Assembly (NCBI RefSeq): GCF_018132105.1
Contig: NZ_JWHL01000003.1
Span: 62,001-126,000 of the forward strand
DNA from: Methanocalculus chunghsingensis
GTDB lineage: Archaea > Halobacteriota > Methanomicrobia > Methanomicrobiales > Methanocorpusculaceae
Length of the DNA: 64,000 nt
Direction of reading: 5' to 3'
Below the pieces are notes generated by a model. That model was not told where the DNA came from and ran no database searches. It saw nothing but the letters and a program-made list of their open reading frames with translations. Both the position numbers and the translations under genes were made by a program. Position 1 is the stretch's first letter. Every line of letters starts with the position of its first letter. This document shows positions 1-8,158 of the stretch, one piece after another.

Positions 1-1
1 A

Positions 2-259
2 CTGATCCAGGGATCAGAGATGACGGTGGGATCGAAGACGACGGTCTTTGGGAGTATTCGGGGTGATGATTCGGTACGTGTCTCATCCGGTGCGATGATC
101 CATGGTAATGTCGAAGCGAAGAATGAGGTCTTCATCGAAGAGGATGTCCGTATCCTCGGCAATGTCGAAGGCACGCGGGTGACGATGGATGAGAATGCCA
201 CCGTTGAGGGGGTTATCCGGTCAACCGGCGGCCTGACGATCAGGAGAAAGAAAAAATGA
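2..259 (+). CDS. Bactofilin-like polymer-forming protein, C-terminal part (5' end outside window)
   Basis: The frame is open to the window edge, so the ATG at 20 is probably internal and the true start lies upstream. The visible residues form short beta-strand repeats with regular Val/Gly spacing (VFGSIRG, IHGNVEA, ILGNVEG, VEGVIRS), the right-handed beta-helix pattern of bactofilin/polymer-forming cytoskeletal proteins, and end in a basic RRKKK tail. Members of this family self-assemble into filaments or scaffolds, often at the membrane; the role here is inferred from fold alone. The stop codon overlaps the next start codon as ATGA, so the two genes are probably translationally coupled. A hexapeptide-repeat transferase fragment is the main alternative, but no acyltransferase residues are visible. 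Confidence 0.6.
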   Translation: MIQGSEMTVGSKTTVFGSIRGDDSVRVSSGAMIHGNVEAKNEVFIEEDVRILGNVEGTRVTMDENATVEGVIRSTGGLTIRRKKK

Positions 260-1092
260 ATGTTGCAGAGATTTTAGAGGTCCCGGCAGTATCGTTTGTC
301 GAACCTTCATTTGGATATCTTGCCGGGACGGAGGCACTCTCTGATCTCTTCTCCCTTTCGGCGGTTGAGGGTTCAGCCCGTCTTCTCATCGATACCGAGG
401 ATGAGCCGATGGCGCTTGCCCTCTCGGCAGATGGTTTGACATGGTGGGCGACTGCCTGCCTGTACCGGGATCTGACTGCTGCGGAGGTGGACTGCTTCGA
501 TACCGTCGGGGGAGATCTCTACCAGGTCGAACGGAAGATCTTTGAACGGGCTCTCCGACGATCATTTTCGGAAGAGATCACGACAACCGTCCTTCCTGCA
601 TTTGAGGATCTTCCTCCTGATCGGATCGGAAAGCTTGAGTCACTTATTCACGAGGTCTTTGGATCAACCGGGAGCGGTCCCTGCATCGACTGCTGCTGTG
701 GATCCGGCATTGGATCTGCAATCCTCAGTTCAATGGGGATGGAACCTCTTGCTTATGACAATGACCCCGCACTCATCGCCCGTGGACTCCTCTCCGGACG
801 GCTTGACCCCGAGGGGACACTTCTGATTGATGGACGGTCCGCAGATCTCTTCCTTCCTCAGACGAGTCGCGGCCTTGGAATTATGCTTGGTGAGATCCAC
901 TCATTTGAATCAGTCCTCTGGGAGGAGATCGTCAGTGTGCTCTTTGATCTCTGTGATGAGGTGCTGATCACCGTCGGGACGGAGCGGGAGTCACGGCTCA
1001 TTGTCGAATGGGGTGATGCCTTTGACCGGACGATCGAGGTCTTTGAGAACGAACGTGACCCGATCTATGATCGATGGGTCTGTGTCGGGTAA
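256..1092 (+). CDS. Class I SAM-dependent methyltransferase-like protein
   Basis: The 278-residue protein has a glycine-rich motif I (CIDCCCGSGIGSA, about residues 143-155) followed by a YDNDP motif, which fits the SAM-binding Rossmann fold of class I methyltransferases. The first ~140 residues match no domain I recognise. Three consecutive cysteines inside motif I are unusual. The start is the ATG that overlaps the preceding stop (ATGA) and has a GGAG element a few bases upstream. The substrate is unknown. Coupling to the bactofilin-like gene suggests a shared function but does not reveal it. Confidence 0.6.
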   Translation: MNVAEILEVPAVSFVEPSFGYLAGTEALSDLFSLSAVEGSARLLIDTEDEPMALALSADGLTWWATACLYRDLTAAEVDCFDTVGGDLYQVERKIFERALRRSFSEEITTTVLPAFEDLPPDRIGKLESLIHEVFGSTGSGPCIDCCCGSGIGSAILSSMGMEPLAYDNDPALIARGLLSGRLDPEGTLLIDGRSADLFLPQTSRGLGIMLGEIHSFESVLWEEIVSVLFDLCDEVLITVGTERESRLIVEWGDAFDRTIEVFENERDPIYDRWVCVG

Positions 1093-1162
1093 GGTATCCC
1101 CGGAACATCACCTTTTTTGCATTCGGCTCTTCAGTCTTTCCTGATTTGTTTTCAGGATCGCA

Positions 1163-1171
1163 ATCTATATC
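1163..1171 (+). promoter_or_regulatory. Candidate TATA box for the ahb operon
   Basis: An A/T element reading TCTATATCT lies about 35 bases before the ahbD ATG at 1205, which would place transcription start near 1193 and leave a short leader holding the GAGGGAG ribosome binding site (1198-1204). This is position-based inference. Confidence 0.35.
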
Positions 1172-1204
1172 TTCTGTACCGCCACGAATAAGATCAGAGG
1201 GAGC

Positions 1205-2311
1205 ATGGGTTTGGAATGGAATGATACCGTGAAGAGAGCAACGGATCCACCCCGTCTCATCTCCTGGAATATCACTCTCAGATGCCCGCTGAAGTGTCCC
1301 CACTGCTATGTGGATGCCGGTGCGGCTGAACCCGATGATCTCCTCTCAACAGTCGAGGCAGAAGGTGTCATCGACCAGATCTGTGAGGTTGGATCTCCGA
1401 TCCTGATCCTGAGCGGAGGTGAACCACTCCTCCGGCCGGATATCCTCAGGATCATCAGATACGGAACCGGGAGAGGCCTCAGGATGGTCATGGGAACCTC
1501 CGGGTATGGGCTGGATCCACAGATGGCCCAGGATCTGAATGAAGCAGGACTGAAGGCGGCCGCGATCAGCATCGACTCGACAGATCCTTCTGTCCACGAT
1601 GCGTTCCGCGGGGTGGAAGGTGCCTGGGAGCAGGCGGTTGCAGCAATACGGAACTGCCGTGATGCCGGGATCGGTGTTCAGATCAATATGACGGTGATGC
1701 GGCCTTCGATGCATGAGGTAGATGCCGTCATCAGGATGGGGAGAGAGATGGGGGTCACCGATTATCATATCTTCTTCCCTGTGCATACCGGGCGTGGTGA
1801 GGAGATCGCGCCACTGAACCCTCCGGAGTATGAATCTCTGATAGCTGAAATCCTCAGGATATATGAGAAGACCGGCCTCTCGGTCAGGCCGACATGTGCC
1901 CCACAGTTTCGGCGTATCGCAGATGAGTATGGTATCAGTGATGGTGGATGGGGGCGTGGCTGCCTGGCCGGGATCTCGTACTGCAGGATCTATGCGACCG
2001 GAGAAGTCACGCCATGTCCGTACCTCCCGGTGAGTGCAGGGAACCTGCGGGAGATGACCTTCTCTGATATCTGGACGGGTTCTCCACTCTTTGCACGGCT
2101 CCGCGATCCCGATCAGCTCACCGGCAGGTGTGGTGCCTGTATGTACAAGACGGTCTGCGGCGGCTGTCGTGCACGGGCCTATGCAGGGACACGGAGTGTC
2201 TCCACACGATGGTGTGACGGCCTCCGTCATCCTGAGGCGGCTGATGGCGATCCCACCAGTGAAGACCCCTGGTGCCCCTATATCCCGGCGGGGTGGTCCG
2301 ATACAGACTGA
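1205..2311 (+). CDS. ahbD: AhbD, heme b synthase (radical SAM/SPASM)
   Basis: AhbD converts Fe-coproporphyrin III to heme b by oxidatively decarboxylating two propionates, the last step of the siroheme-dependent (alternative) heme pathway. The 368-residue protein has the radical SAM cluster motif CPLKCPHC (C27, C31, C34), the GGEP SAM-binding motif (LSGGEPLLRP) and a C-terminal SPASM-type cysteine region (GRCGACMYKTVCGGCRARAY, then DPWC) for auxiliary FeS binding. It heads a tight cluster with ahbA, ahbB and ahbC. The opening PRLISWNIT before the cysteine motif resembles AhbD rather than AhbC, which normally has a longer N-terminus. The start at 1205 is preceded at once by GAGGGAG. NirJ-like or PqqE-like proteins are the alternatives, but the neighbours make AhbD much more likely. 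Confidence 0.87.
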   Translation: MGLEWNDTVKRATDPPRLISWNITLRCPLKCPHCYVDAGAAEPDDLLSTVEAEGVIDQICEVGSPILILSGGEPLLRPDILRIIRYGTGRGLRMVMGTSGYGLDPQMAQDLNEAGLKAAAISIDSTDPSVHDAFRGVEGAWEQAVAAIRNCRDAGIGVQINMTVMRPSMHEVDAVIRMGREMGVTDYHIFFPVHTGRGEEIAPLNPPEYESLIAEILRIYEKTGLSVRPTCAPQFRRIADEYGISDGGWGRGCLAGISYCRIYATGEVTPCPYLPVSAGNLREMTFSDIWTGSPLFARLRDPDQLTGRCGACMYKTVCGGCRARAYAGTRSVSTRWCDGLRHPEAADGDPTSEDPWCPYIPAGWSDTD

Positions 2312-2312
2312 T

Positions 2313-2801
2313 ATGCAGGTAGATCGGATTGATCTCCTCATTCTTGATGCTCTTCAGGAGGATCTTCCCCTGGTTCCCCGCCCGTTTGAGATGATCGCTG
2401 ATCGGATCGGGATCACTTCTGCTGATCTCCTCCGCCATATAGAACACCTCCAGGAGATGGGGATCCTCCGCGGGATTACACCTGTCCTTGAGTCCCGGAG
2501 CCTCGGCCTCCATGCAGGCACACTCGTCGCCCTCCATGTGCCTGATGAGAAGGCTGATTGGACGATAGAGATCATCAACAGCTACCCGGAGATCTCCCAT
2601 AATTACCGGCGCGAGCATCACTACTCTCTCTGGTTTACCATCTCCGCTCCGACACATGAGCGTATCTCCCGGATACTCGGCGAGATACAGGAGAAAGCGG
2701 GGCTCCCGGATGAGGATATCCTCAATCTCCCGACGATCCGGTCATATAAGATCGATGTCCGGTTCGACTGTCGTATGGAGGATGCAGATGGATCAGACTG
2801 A
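2313..2801 (+). CDS. ahbA: Siroheme decarboxylase subunit AhbA
   Basis: AhbA with AhbB removes the two acetate-derived carboxyl groups at C12 and C18 of siroheme, giving 12,18-didecarboxysiroheme. The protein is 162 residues: an N-terminal Lrp/AsnC-like helix-turn-helix followed by an AsnC-like ferredoxin fold. The segment HNYRREHHYSLWFT is the conserved His/Arg region of siroheme decarboxylases. The start at 2313 lies one base after the ahbD stop; longer in-frame starts would run inside ahbD. Assigning A rather than B rests on the HNYxRxHxY version of the motif and is less certain than the family. Confidence 0.8.
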   Translation: MQVDRIDLLILDALQEDLPLVPRPFEMIADRIGITSADLLRHIEHLQEMGILRGITPVLESRSLGLHAGTLVALHVPDEKADWTIEIINSYPEISHNYRREHHYSLWFTISAPTHERISRILGEIQEKAGLPDEDILNLPTIRSYKIDVRFDCRMEDADGSD

Positions 2802-3270
2802 TCGCCGGCTCATCATCGAGCTTGAGAGAGGGATCCCCTTAACCGATGAGCCATTTGCTGAGATCGGGCTCCGGCTCGGGATCACTGAGGATGAGGTGAT
2901 CCTCCGGATCCGCCGTCTCCGGGAAGAGGGAATCATACGAAAGATACGTGCCCGGATAAACCAGCGGCAGATCGGGATCATGGCAAATGCCCTTGTTGCA
3001 TGGAAACCTCCGGAGGGCTGGTCCGGCCATGAGGAACTCGCTTCAAAACCCGGTGTGTCACACTGTTATCTCAGGGAACCGGTACCGGGGAGATGGGAGT
3101 ATATGATCTATACCGTTCATCATAAACGGAGCAGGAACGAAGTATATGAAGAGGTCAGGAGCATTGCAGACGAGATCGGAGTTACAGACTATATTGTTCT
3201 CTTCAGTACTGAAGAGCTCAAGCGCCTCCCCGCTGTCCGGATCGATGATAGTACGGAGGATCTGAGATGA
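2788..3270 (+). CDS. ahbB: Siroheme decarboxylase subunit AhbB
   Basis: This is the second Lrp/AsnC-like siroheme decarboxylase subunit, about 160 residues, expected to form a heterodimer with AhbA. The motif HCYLREPVPGRWEYMIYT is the partner version of the His/Arg region. The start at 2788 is chosen because GGAGG (2777-2781) lies six bases upstream; an in-frame ATG at 2782 would sit directly on that site. It overlaps the ahbA end by 14 bases. A much longer open frame from 2656 runs through ahbA and is not believed. Which of the two is A or B could be swapped. Confidence 0.8.
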   Translation: MDQTDRRLIIELERGIPLTDEPFAEIGLRLGITEDEVILRIRRLREEGIIRKIRARINQRQIGIMANALVAWKPPEGWSGHEELASKPGVSHCYLREPVPGRWEYMIYTVHHKRSRNEVYEEVRSIADEIGVTDYIVLFSTEELKRLPAVRIDDSTEDLR

Positions 3271-4460
3271 ACCGGATCACCCAGTGTATGCATGGACGGG
3301 GAACCGTAAGCGATCTTTCCCGGCATGGCTCAGGGAGGACGTCCCGTCATCTTGCATTTTCCGGGATGAACCGCCCGGTCGTCTTCTGGAACCTGACAAA
3401 TGCGTGCAATCTGCATTGTATCCACTGCTACAGCCGATCTGGATCCGATGCGGCAGATGAAAATGAGCTCTCAACAGATGAAGCATTCCGGGTCATTGAT
3501 GATCTTGTTGATGCAGGTGTTCCCCTCATCCTCTTCACCGGGGGGGAGCCCCTCCTCCGCCATGATATCTGTGATCTTGCGGTATATGCCCGGGAAAAAG
3601 GATTATCCATCGCTCTATCGTCAAATGGAACTCTTATAGATGCGAAATATGCGAAAAGAATACAGGAGAGCGGGATCTCGTATGTCGGGATCTCCCTTGA
3701 CGGAGCAGATGCAGAGATCCATAACCGGTTCCGGGGATCAGATGATGCATTTGCACGGACGACGGCGGCATTTGCCCATTGCCTGGATGCCGGCCTCAGG
3801 TGCGGTGTCCGGGTTACCCTCACCCAGGAGAATCTTGGAGAGCTTGAACCTCTCATCGATCTTGCAGTCGATCTCGGGGCATCCCGGTTCTGCCTGTACT
3901 GGCTTGTTCCAACCGGACGGGGGATCGAGAGCTATGACCGGCTGCAGCTTGACGGGAGCCAGGTGGTCGATGCCCTGAACCTTCTGTACAGGAAGGCAAA
4001 GGAGATCGATCCCGCACAGATGGAGTTTCTGACCGTCGACGCTCCACAGGATGCGATCCATCTTCTCGCCTCGATGCGGCATGACGGATCACCCGATCTC
4101 CCTGATGCTGAACGGCTCGTCGCCTCACTCAACGGAGGCTGCAGTGCAGGGACGAAGGTTGCAAACATCGATCACCGGGGAGATATCTATCCCTGCCAGT
4201 TTGCCCGATCCGAGACCTTCCGAATCGGGAATATCCGGGATGCTCCGTTTGCAGCGATCTGGGATGACGATACCAACCCGGTATTACAGCTCTTCCGGAC
4301 CCGCCCGGTCGCCTTTGAAGGAAAGTGCGGATCGTGCAGCCATCAGGTCCTCTGTGGAGGGGGATGCCGGGTGCGGGCGTATATGAAAAATGGCGAGTTC
4401 TTTGCTGAAGATCCCTTCTGCTTCATCAGTGAGAATGGTGATTCTCTGAAGCGGGTGTGA
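3267..4460 (+). CDS. ahbC: AhbC, 12,18-didecarboxysiroheme deacetylase (radical SAM/SPASM)
   Basis: AhbC removes the C2 and C7 acetate groups of 12,18-didecarboxysiroheme to give Fe-coproporphyrin III, the substrate of AhbD. The 397-residue protein has a ~40-residue N-terminal extension typical of AhbC, then CNLHCIHC (C47, C51, C54), FTGGEPLLRH, and a C-terminal SPASM cysteine set (GKCGSCSHQVLCGGGCRVRAY, split here as GKCGSC and CGGGC; then DPFC). The start overlaps the ahbB stop as ATGA, with GGAGG seven bases upstream. With ahbD-ahbA-ahbB it completes the siroheme-to-heme branch. The siroheme-forming genes are not in the window. Confidence 0.85.
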   Translation: MNRITQCMHGRGTVSDLSRHGSGRTSRHLAFSGMNRPVVFWNLTNACNLHCIHCYSRSGSDAADENELSTDEAFRVIDDLVDAGVPLILFTGGEPLLRHDICDLAVYAREKGLSIALSSNGTLIDAKYAKRIQESGISYVGISLDGADAEIHNRFRGSDDAFARTTAAFAHCLDAGLRCGVRVTLTQENLGELEPLIDLAVDLGASRFCLYWLVPTGRGIESYDRLQLDGSQVVDALNLLYRKAKEIDPAQMEFLTVDAPQDAIHLLASMRHDGSPDLPDAERLVASLNGGCSAGTKVANIDHRGDIYPCQFARSETFRIGNIRDAPFAAIWDDDTNPVLQLFRTRPVAFEGKCGSCSHQVLCGGGCRVRAYMKNGEFFAEDPFCFISENGDSLKRV

Positions 4461-4581
4461 CGTTTTTATTAAAATACTAATTATTCTTTTTATATTTTAT
4501 TTATTGTAAATTAAAAATAACTATTTATCAATTAATGAGTAGTATATGGTAACAAAATTTTAACTATCTGGAGGGTCTCCA
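4461..4581 (+). promoter_or_regulatory. AT-rich intergenic region, end of ahb operon and promoter of the PKD gene
   Basis: About 100 bases are strikingly A/T-rich compared with the flanking genes. The T-rich start (CGTTTTTATT after the ahbC stop) could terminate the ahb transcript, and several TATA-like words between 4485 and 4545 could drive the PKD gene. GGAGGG at 4570-4575 is a clear ribosome binding site for the TTG start at 4582. The exact promoter cannot be chosen by eye. Confidence 0.4.
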
Positions 4582-5967
4582 TTGCGGGTAATTATTACAA
4601 GTCTGTTCATCATTTCGTTGTCTCTTATCATCAGCGCATCCGGAGCAGGCCTTGAACCTGTCTCCAGCTTCTCGGCATCTCCGGTATCCGGTGGGGCCGC
4701 ACCACTCAGTGTTCAGTTTACCGACACCTCTGTCGGATCCCCGACAAACTGGTTATGGCTCTTTGGGGATGGTGAGAGTTCAAACCTGCAGAATCCTGTT
4801 CATACCTATACTGATGAAGGCATCTATGATGTGACGCTGACGATATCCAATCCGCATGGTCAGAGTACGATCAAACGGGTCAAATATATCCGTGTCGGCC
4901 TTGAGCCAACCCCTGATTTCATCGCCTCACCTCTTGTGGTGACAACACCCGGAGAAGTTCGGTTTACCGATCTCTCTTCAGGCTCCCCGACATCATGGCT
5001 CTGGTCATTTGGGGATGGCAGCAGTTCGAATGAGGAGAATCCGACGTACACGTATACCGAACCCGGCTTCTATGATGTCACTCTTCAGGTTTCAAATGCC
5101 GTTGGAACGGTGGATCGCATTAAAGAGCGGTACATCGCTGTCGGCTCTCCTCCTGTACCTGAGATTGGGGCATCAAAGACGACGGGACCGGCTCCCCTGA
5201 CAATACATTTTACTGATCTCTCGACCGGATCCCCAACATCATGGCTCTGGTCATTTGGGGATAGTGAAACCTCAACAGAGCAGAACCCGGTGCACACCTA
5301 CAGATCTGCGGGAACATATACCGTATCGCTGATGAGCACCAATCTCTTTGGAACTGAAAAAGCGACCCTGCAGACCAGTATTCAGATCAATCCTCCGGTG
5401 ACGATCACCCCAACATCACCACCATCTCCCGGTCCCGGCCCGGTTGGACCCCCACCGGTTGCAAACTTTAGTGGATCGCCACGGATCGGGGAAGCACCTC
5501 TCACCGTCCGATTTACGGATACCTCTGAGGGAGGGGCGACCTGGTGGCGATGGACCTTTGGAGACGGCCGTATGTCTAACGAGATGTCTCCAGTACATAC
5601 TTACACAACACCGGGGCAATATACGGTAACCCTCGCTGTCCGGAATGATTTTTCATCAAGTGTCAGGATCGAGGAAGATTATATCATCGTCACCGGTGAT
5701 TTTCCCGCACCGGTTCCTCCCTGGACGCCTGCACCTCTGACACCGGTACCCCCGGGTGGGATCACACATACTTCAGGTGGAGCCGGTGGGATACATGAAA
5801 AGAATGAGTCTTCTGTATTGCCGGATAGTACCGACGATCCAGGGAGACCTGTTGGATCCCTTCTCCGTTCATGGTGGTGGGTCCTTCTTGTTCTCGCCGC
5901 CTTCACTGCTGCTGCGTATTATTACTATACCTATGTCTGGAAGGACAAAAGAGATGGATGGTCATAG
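4582..5967 (+). CDS. Secreted or cell-surface protein with four PKD domains and a C-terminal membrane anchor
   Basis: The 461-residue protein starts with a hydrophobic signal peptide (about 1-20) and then has four PKD beta-sandwich domains at roughly 25-110, 112-197, 195-280 and 290-375. Each shows the PKD core VxFTDxSxGxPTxWxWxFGDG..NPxHTY. A Pro-rich linker precedes PKD4 and a second follows it. The C-terminus has one membrane helix (WWWVLLVLAAFTAAAYYYY) and a basic tail. PKD arrays are common in archaeal surface and adhesion proteins. The start is TTG at 4582, supported by GGAGGG seven bases upstream and by the signal peptide. It is a single gene convergent with the phospholipid synthase. 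No enzymatic domain is visible. Confidence 0.8.
   Translation: MRVIITSLFIISLSLIISASGAGLEPVSSFSASPVSGGAAPLSVQFTDTSVGSPTNWLWLFGDGESSNLQNPVHTYTDEGIYDVTLTISNPHGQSTIKRVKYIRVGLEPTPDFIASPLVVTTPGEVRFTDLSSGSPTSWLWSFGDGSSSNEENPTYTYTEPGFYDVTLQVSNAVGTVDRIKERYIAVGSPPVPEIGASKTTGPAPLTIHFTDLSTGSPTSWLWSFGDSETSTEQNPVHTYRSAGTYTVSLMSTNLFGTEKATLQTSIQINPPVTITPTSPPSPGPGPVGPPPVANFSGSPRIGEAPLTVRFTDTSEGGATWWRWTFGDGRMSNEMSPVHTYTTPGQYTVTLAVRNDFSSSVRIEEDYIIVTGDFPAPVPPWTPAPLTPVPPGGITHTSGGAGGIHEKNESSVLPDSTDDPGRPVGSLLRSWWWVLLVLAAFTAAAYYYYTYVWKDKRDGWS
4990..5262 (+). repeat. 27-bp perfect direct repeat inside the PKD gene
   Basis: The same 27 bases occur at 4990-5016 and 5236-5262, encoding the TSWLWSFGD core of PKD domains 2 and 3. 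The flanking bases have diverged. This points to recent duplication or gene conversion between PKD modules. Confidence 0.8.
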
Positions 5968-5979
5968 TTCATCCGGATG

Positions 5980-6582
5980 TTATTTGGTATTGAGTTCCCG
6001 CCAGACATGCAGAAACCGCTGAATGGCGGTGATATGTCCGAGGATCCCAAAGAGAAGGAGCATGATGCCAAGATAGGTCCATGTGAAGAGGCCGGCCGGG
6101 AAGAGGATGTCGGCAATCCCCGCAAGGAGGATCAGGACGAGCCGGTCGGCACGCCCGAGGAGGCCGCCATAGTATCTCCCGACACCGACCGCCTGTGCCT
6201 GGGTTCCAAGATACGAGGACATCAGCACGCCGGTGAGTGCAAAGACACCTATCTCCCAGGAGGCAAACCCTCCGGCAAAGATCCCGATGATGATGAAGAT
6301 ATCAGCATATCTGTCGAGGACATGATCGAGGAAGTCTCCGGTCATCCCTGCAGATCCGAGCTCCCGTGCGATTGCACCATCGATTGCATCAAAGAAGGCA
6401 TTAATGGCGACGAAGAGGACGCCGATCCCTATCTCCCGATACCAGAAGGCGGTCCCTGCGATCATCGCCGCAAGAAGAGCAAGAACAGTTGAGCTGTTGG
6501 GTGTCAGCCCGATGCGTATCGAGAGGCGTGCAACCGGACGTACTATCCCGGTCAGATGGGGTCGGAATTGATCCAGGGTCAT
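5980..6582 (-). CDS. CDP-alcohol phosphatidyltransferase, probable archaetidylinositol phosphate synthase
   Basis: Integral membrane enzyme that transfers an alcohol phosphate onto CDP-archaeol. The family signature is complete: D65xxDG..AR then G82xxxD86xxxD90 (DAIDGAIAR and GDFLDHVLD). There are about five or six hydrophobic segments in 200 residues. By family, a protein of this size in a methanogen with this arrangement is most likely the synthase for archaetidyl-myo-inositol phosphate, but the alcohol substrate is not certain. The start (MTLDQF) is the ATG overlapping the kinase stop (TCAT on the plus strand). An upstream in-frame Met would lie inside the kinase gene. It is the last gene of a minus-strand run with hisC and the kinase. 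Confidence 0.75.
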   Translation of the reverse strand: MTLDQFRPHLTGIVRPVARLSIRIGLTPNSSTVLALLAAMIAGTAFWYREIGIGVLFVAINAFFDAIDGAIARELGSAGMTGDFLDHVLDRYADIFIIIGIFAGGFASWEIGVFALTGVLMSSYLGTQAQAVGVGRYYGGLLGRADRLVLILLAGIADILFPAGLFTWTYLGIMLLLFGILGHITAIQRFLHVWRELNTK

Positions 6583-7094
6583 GGCATCCGGTTCAGCAGG
6601 TAGTCGGACCAGTCGCACCGGCCATGTGATGGTGTCGCCCTGTCGGCAAGGACATCCATGACAAAATCGGCGACCGTCCCGCTATCGGTATCTGTCGTCT
6701 CGAACTCATAAATCACTTCTGATTCAAATGCCTCAAATACCTCGATCAATACAGTATCGAGCGCCTCGGCGAGGGCATTTTCCAGAGCCTTCTCCTCTGT
6801 GTATCCCCGCCGGATAAGCCGCTCGAAAAGGACCTCGGGATTGCAGCGGAGGATAACGATACGATCACAGGGGAGGAGGTGGGCGAGGTGCCCCTCGACA
6901 ACACCCTCGACAGGAGGAAATTCCTCAACCCAGCGGTCCTCATCGATGATTCGGGTATCCCGATCCGGATCAGATCCGATGATATATGGTTCGATGGTAT
7001 CGTTTACCCGGATCACCGGAACTCCCCGCCCCCTGAGGATGTCAGCGACGGTCGTCTTTCCGGTACCGGGCACACCGGTCAGGCCGAGCATCAT
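6579..7094 (-). CDS. AK6/Fap7-type adenylate kinase
   Basis: Small P-loop kinase of 171 residues with Walker A GVPGTGKTT (7-15) and an RRGYTEEKALEN lid segment, matching the archaeal AK6/Fap7 family. Members phosphorylate AMP or dAMP, and in eukaryotes and archaea are linked to the uS11 ribosomal protein and small-subunit maturation. The N-terminal LTGVPGTGKTTVADILRGRG is characteristic. It overlaps hisC upstream and the phospholipid synthase downstream by four bases each (ATGA), so it is cotranscribed. The link between histidine biosynthesis and this kinase is positional only. Confidence 0.8.
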   Translation of the reverse strand: MMLGLTGVPGTGKTTVADILRGRGVPVIRVNDTIEPYIIGSDPDRDTRIIDEDRWVEEFPPVEGVVEGHLAHLLPCDRIVILRCNPEVLFERLIRRGYTEEKALENALAEALDTVLIEVFEAFESEVIYEFETTDTDSGTVADFVMDVLADRATPSHGRCDWSDYLLNRMP

Positions 7095-8158
7095 AGGGAT
7101 CGGATCGCCTCAAGGAATCGTTCGCATTCCCGGTCTGTTCCAATACTCACCCTGATGAACGTCTCTCCAAGACCGGGGAAGCTGTCGCATGATCGCACCA
7201 GCACACCTCTTCGGGCCAGGCTCCTTACGGCATCCTGTGATGATACAGGGTTTGTATCGATGAGGACGAAGTTGGCACCCCCCGGAACGACGGGATAGGG
7301 TATCCTCTCTTCAAAGATGGCCCGCCAGCGTCGTACATGGGCGATGAACCGTCCGGCATAGCCGGGATCGGAGAGGGCACCGACCGCTGCTGCTGCCGAT
7401 ACCATATTCAGGGCAAATGGTGTTGCGGCAGCATGGTAGCAAGGTGCATACCATGCCGGTACAAAGGCATATCCGATCCGAAGACCGGCAAGGCCATGAA
7501 CTTTTGACATTGTCCGGCCGATGATGAGGTTTTCATACTCGGAGAGGAGCGGGATATACTCTGCATCAGAAAACTCGACATACGCATTGTCAAGGAAGAG
7601 GATCCCCTCTATCTCATCGAGGATGGCTGCGATATCCGCAGGTTCGGTGACGGTCCCGGTCGGATTGTTCGGGGAGCAGATGAAGGAGAGTTTCGCCTCC
7701 TTTGCTGCATCGATGAAGGCGTCCGTATCCAGCGTGTAGTCTGGGTTTCGGGGTACATGCCTGATCGCTCCGCCCTGTGCCACAACGGCAAGATCATAAA
7801 AGGAGAAGGTCGGTGATGAGATGGCAACGAGATCGCCGGGTGAGACGAGTGTGCGCACCACCGTTTCGATGATTCCGTCCATCCCGGATCCGGTGACGGT
7901 CGGCGACCATCCATGGACCGATTCAAGCATTGCTCTGAGTGCATCATGGCTGCTGTCCGGGTACCTGTTTACGGAGAGGAGGGCCTCCGACGCCATCGCC
8001 AGGGCCTTCTCTGAAGGAGGGAAGGGGTTTTCATTTGAAGCAAGCTGTGCCACCTCCTCAAACCCGTATTCTGCAGCGATATCCCGGGCTTTTGCGGCGA
8101 AGACATAGCCGCCCCCAAGGTAGCAGTCTCTAACTGCAGATCTCGGTGAGGACCTCAT
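7091..8158 (-). CDS. hisC: Histidinol-phosphate aminotransferase HisC
   Basis: PLP enzyme of fold type I that converts imidazole acetol phosphate and glutamate to histidinol phosphate. In the 355-residue form the substrate region LASNENPFPPS lies near 39-49, the CSPNNPTGTV loop near 161-170, the aspartate binding the PLP pyridine near 190, the PLP lysine at about K219 in RTMSKVHGLAGLRIGY, and a final Arg region FIRVSIG. The start at 8158 overlaps the argD end by 29 bases. A start at 8266 would add 36 residues that read through argD and do not look like protein. hisD lies elsewhere in the window (20990-22240), so the his genes are scattered. Confidence 0.87.
   Translation of the reverse strand: MRSSPRSAVRDCYLGGGYVFAAKARDIAAEYGFEEVAQLASNENPFPPSEKALAMASEALLSVNRYPDSSHDALRAMLESVHGWSPTVTGSGMDGIIETVVRTLVSPGDLVAISSPTFSFYDLAVVAQGGAIRHVPRNPDYTLDTDAFIDAAKEAKLSFICSPNNPTGTVTEPADIAAILDEIEGILFLDNAYVEFSDAEYIPLLSEYENLIIGRTMSKVHGLAGLRIGYAFVPAWYAPCYHAAATPFALNMVSAAAAVGALSDPGYAGRFIAHVRRWRAIFEERIPYPVVPGGANFVLIDTNPVSSQDAVRSLARRGVLVRSCDSFPGLGETFIRVSIGTDRECERFLEAIRSL

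Noticed and set aside
1346-2341. 331-codon open frame on the minus strand opposite ahbD
   Set aside because: It runs against a motif-complete radical SAM gene and its product shows no fold pattern.
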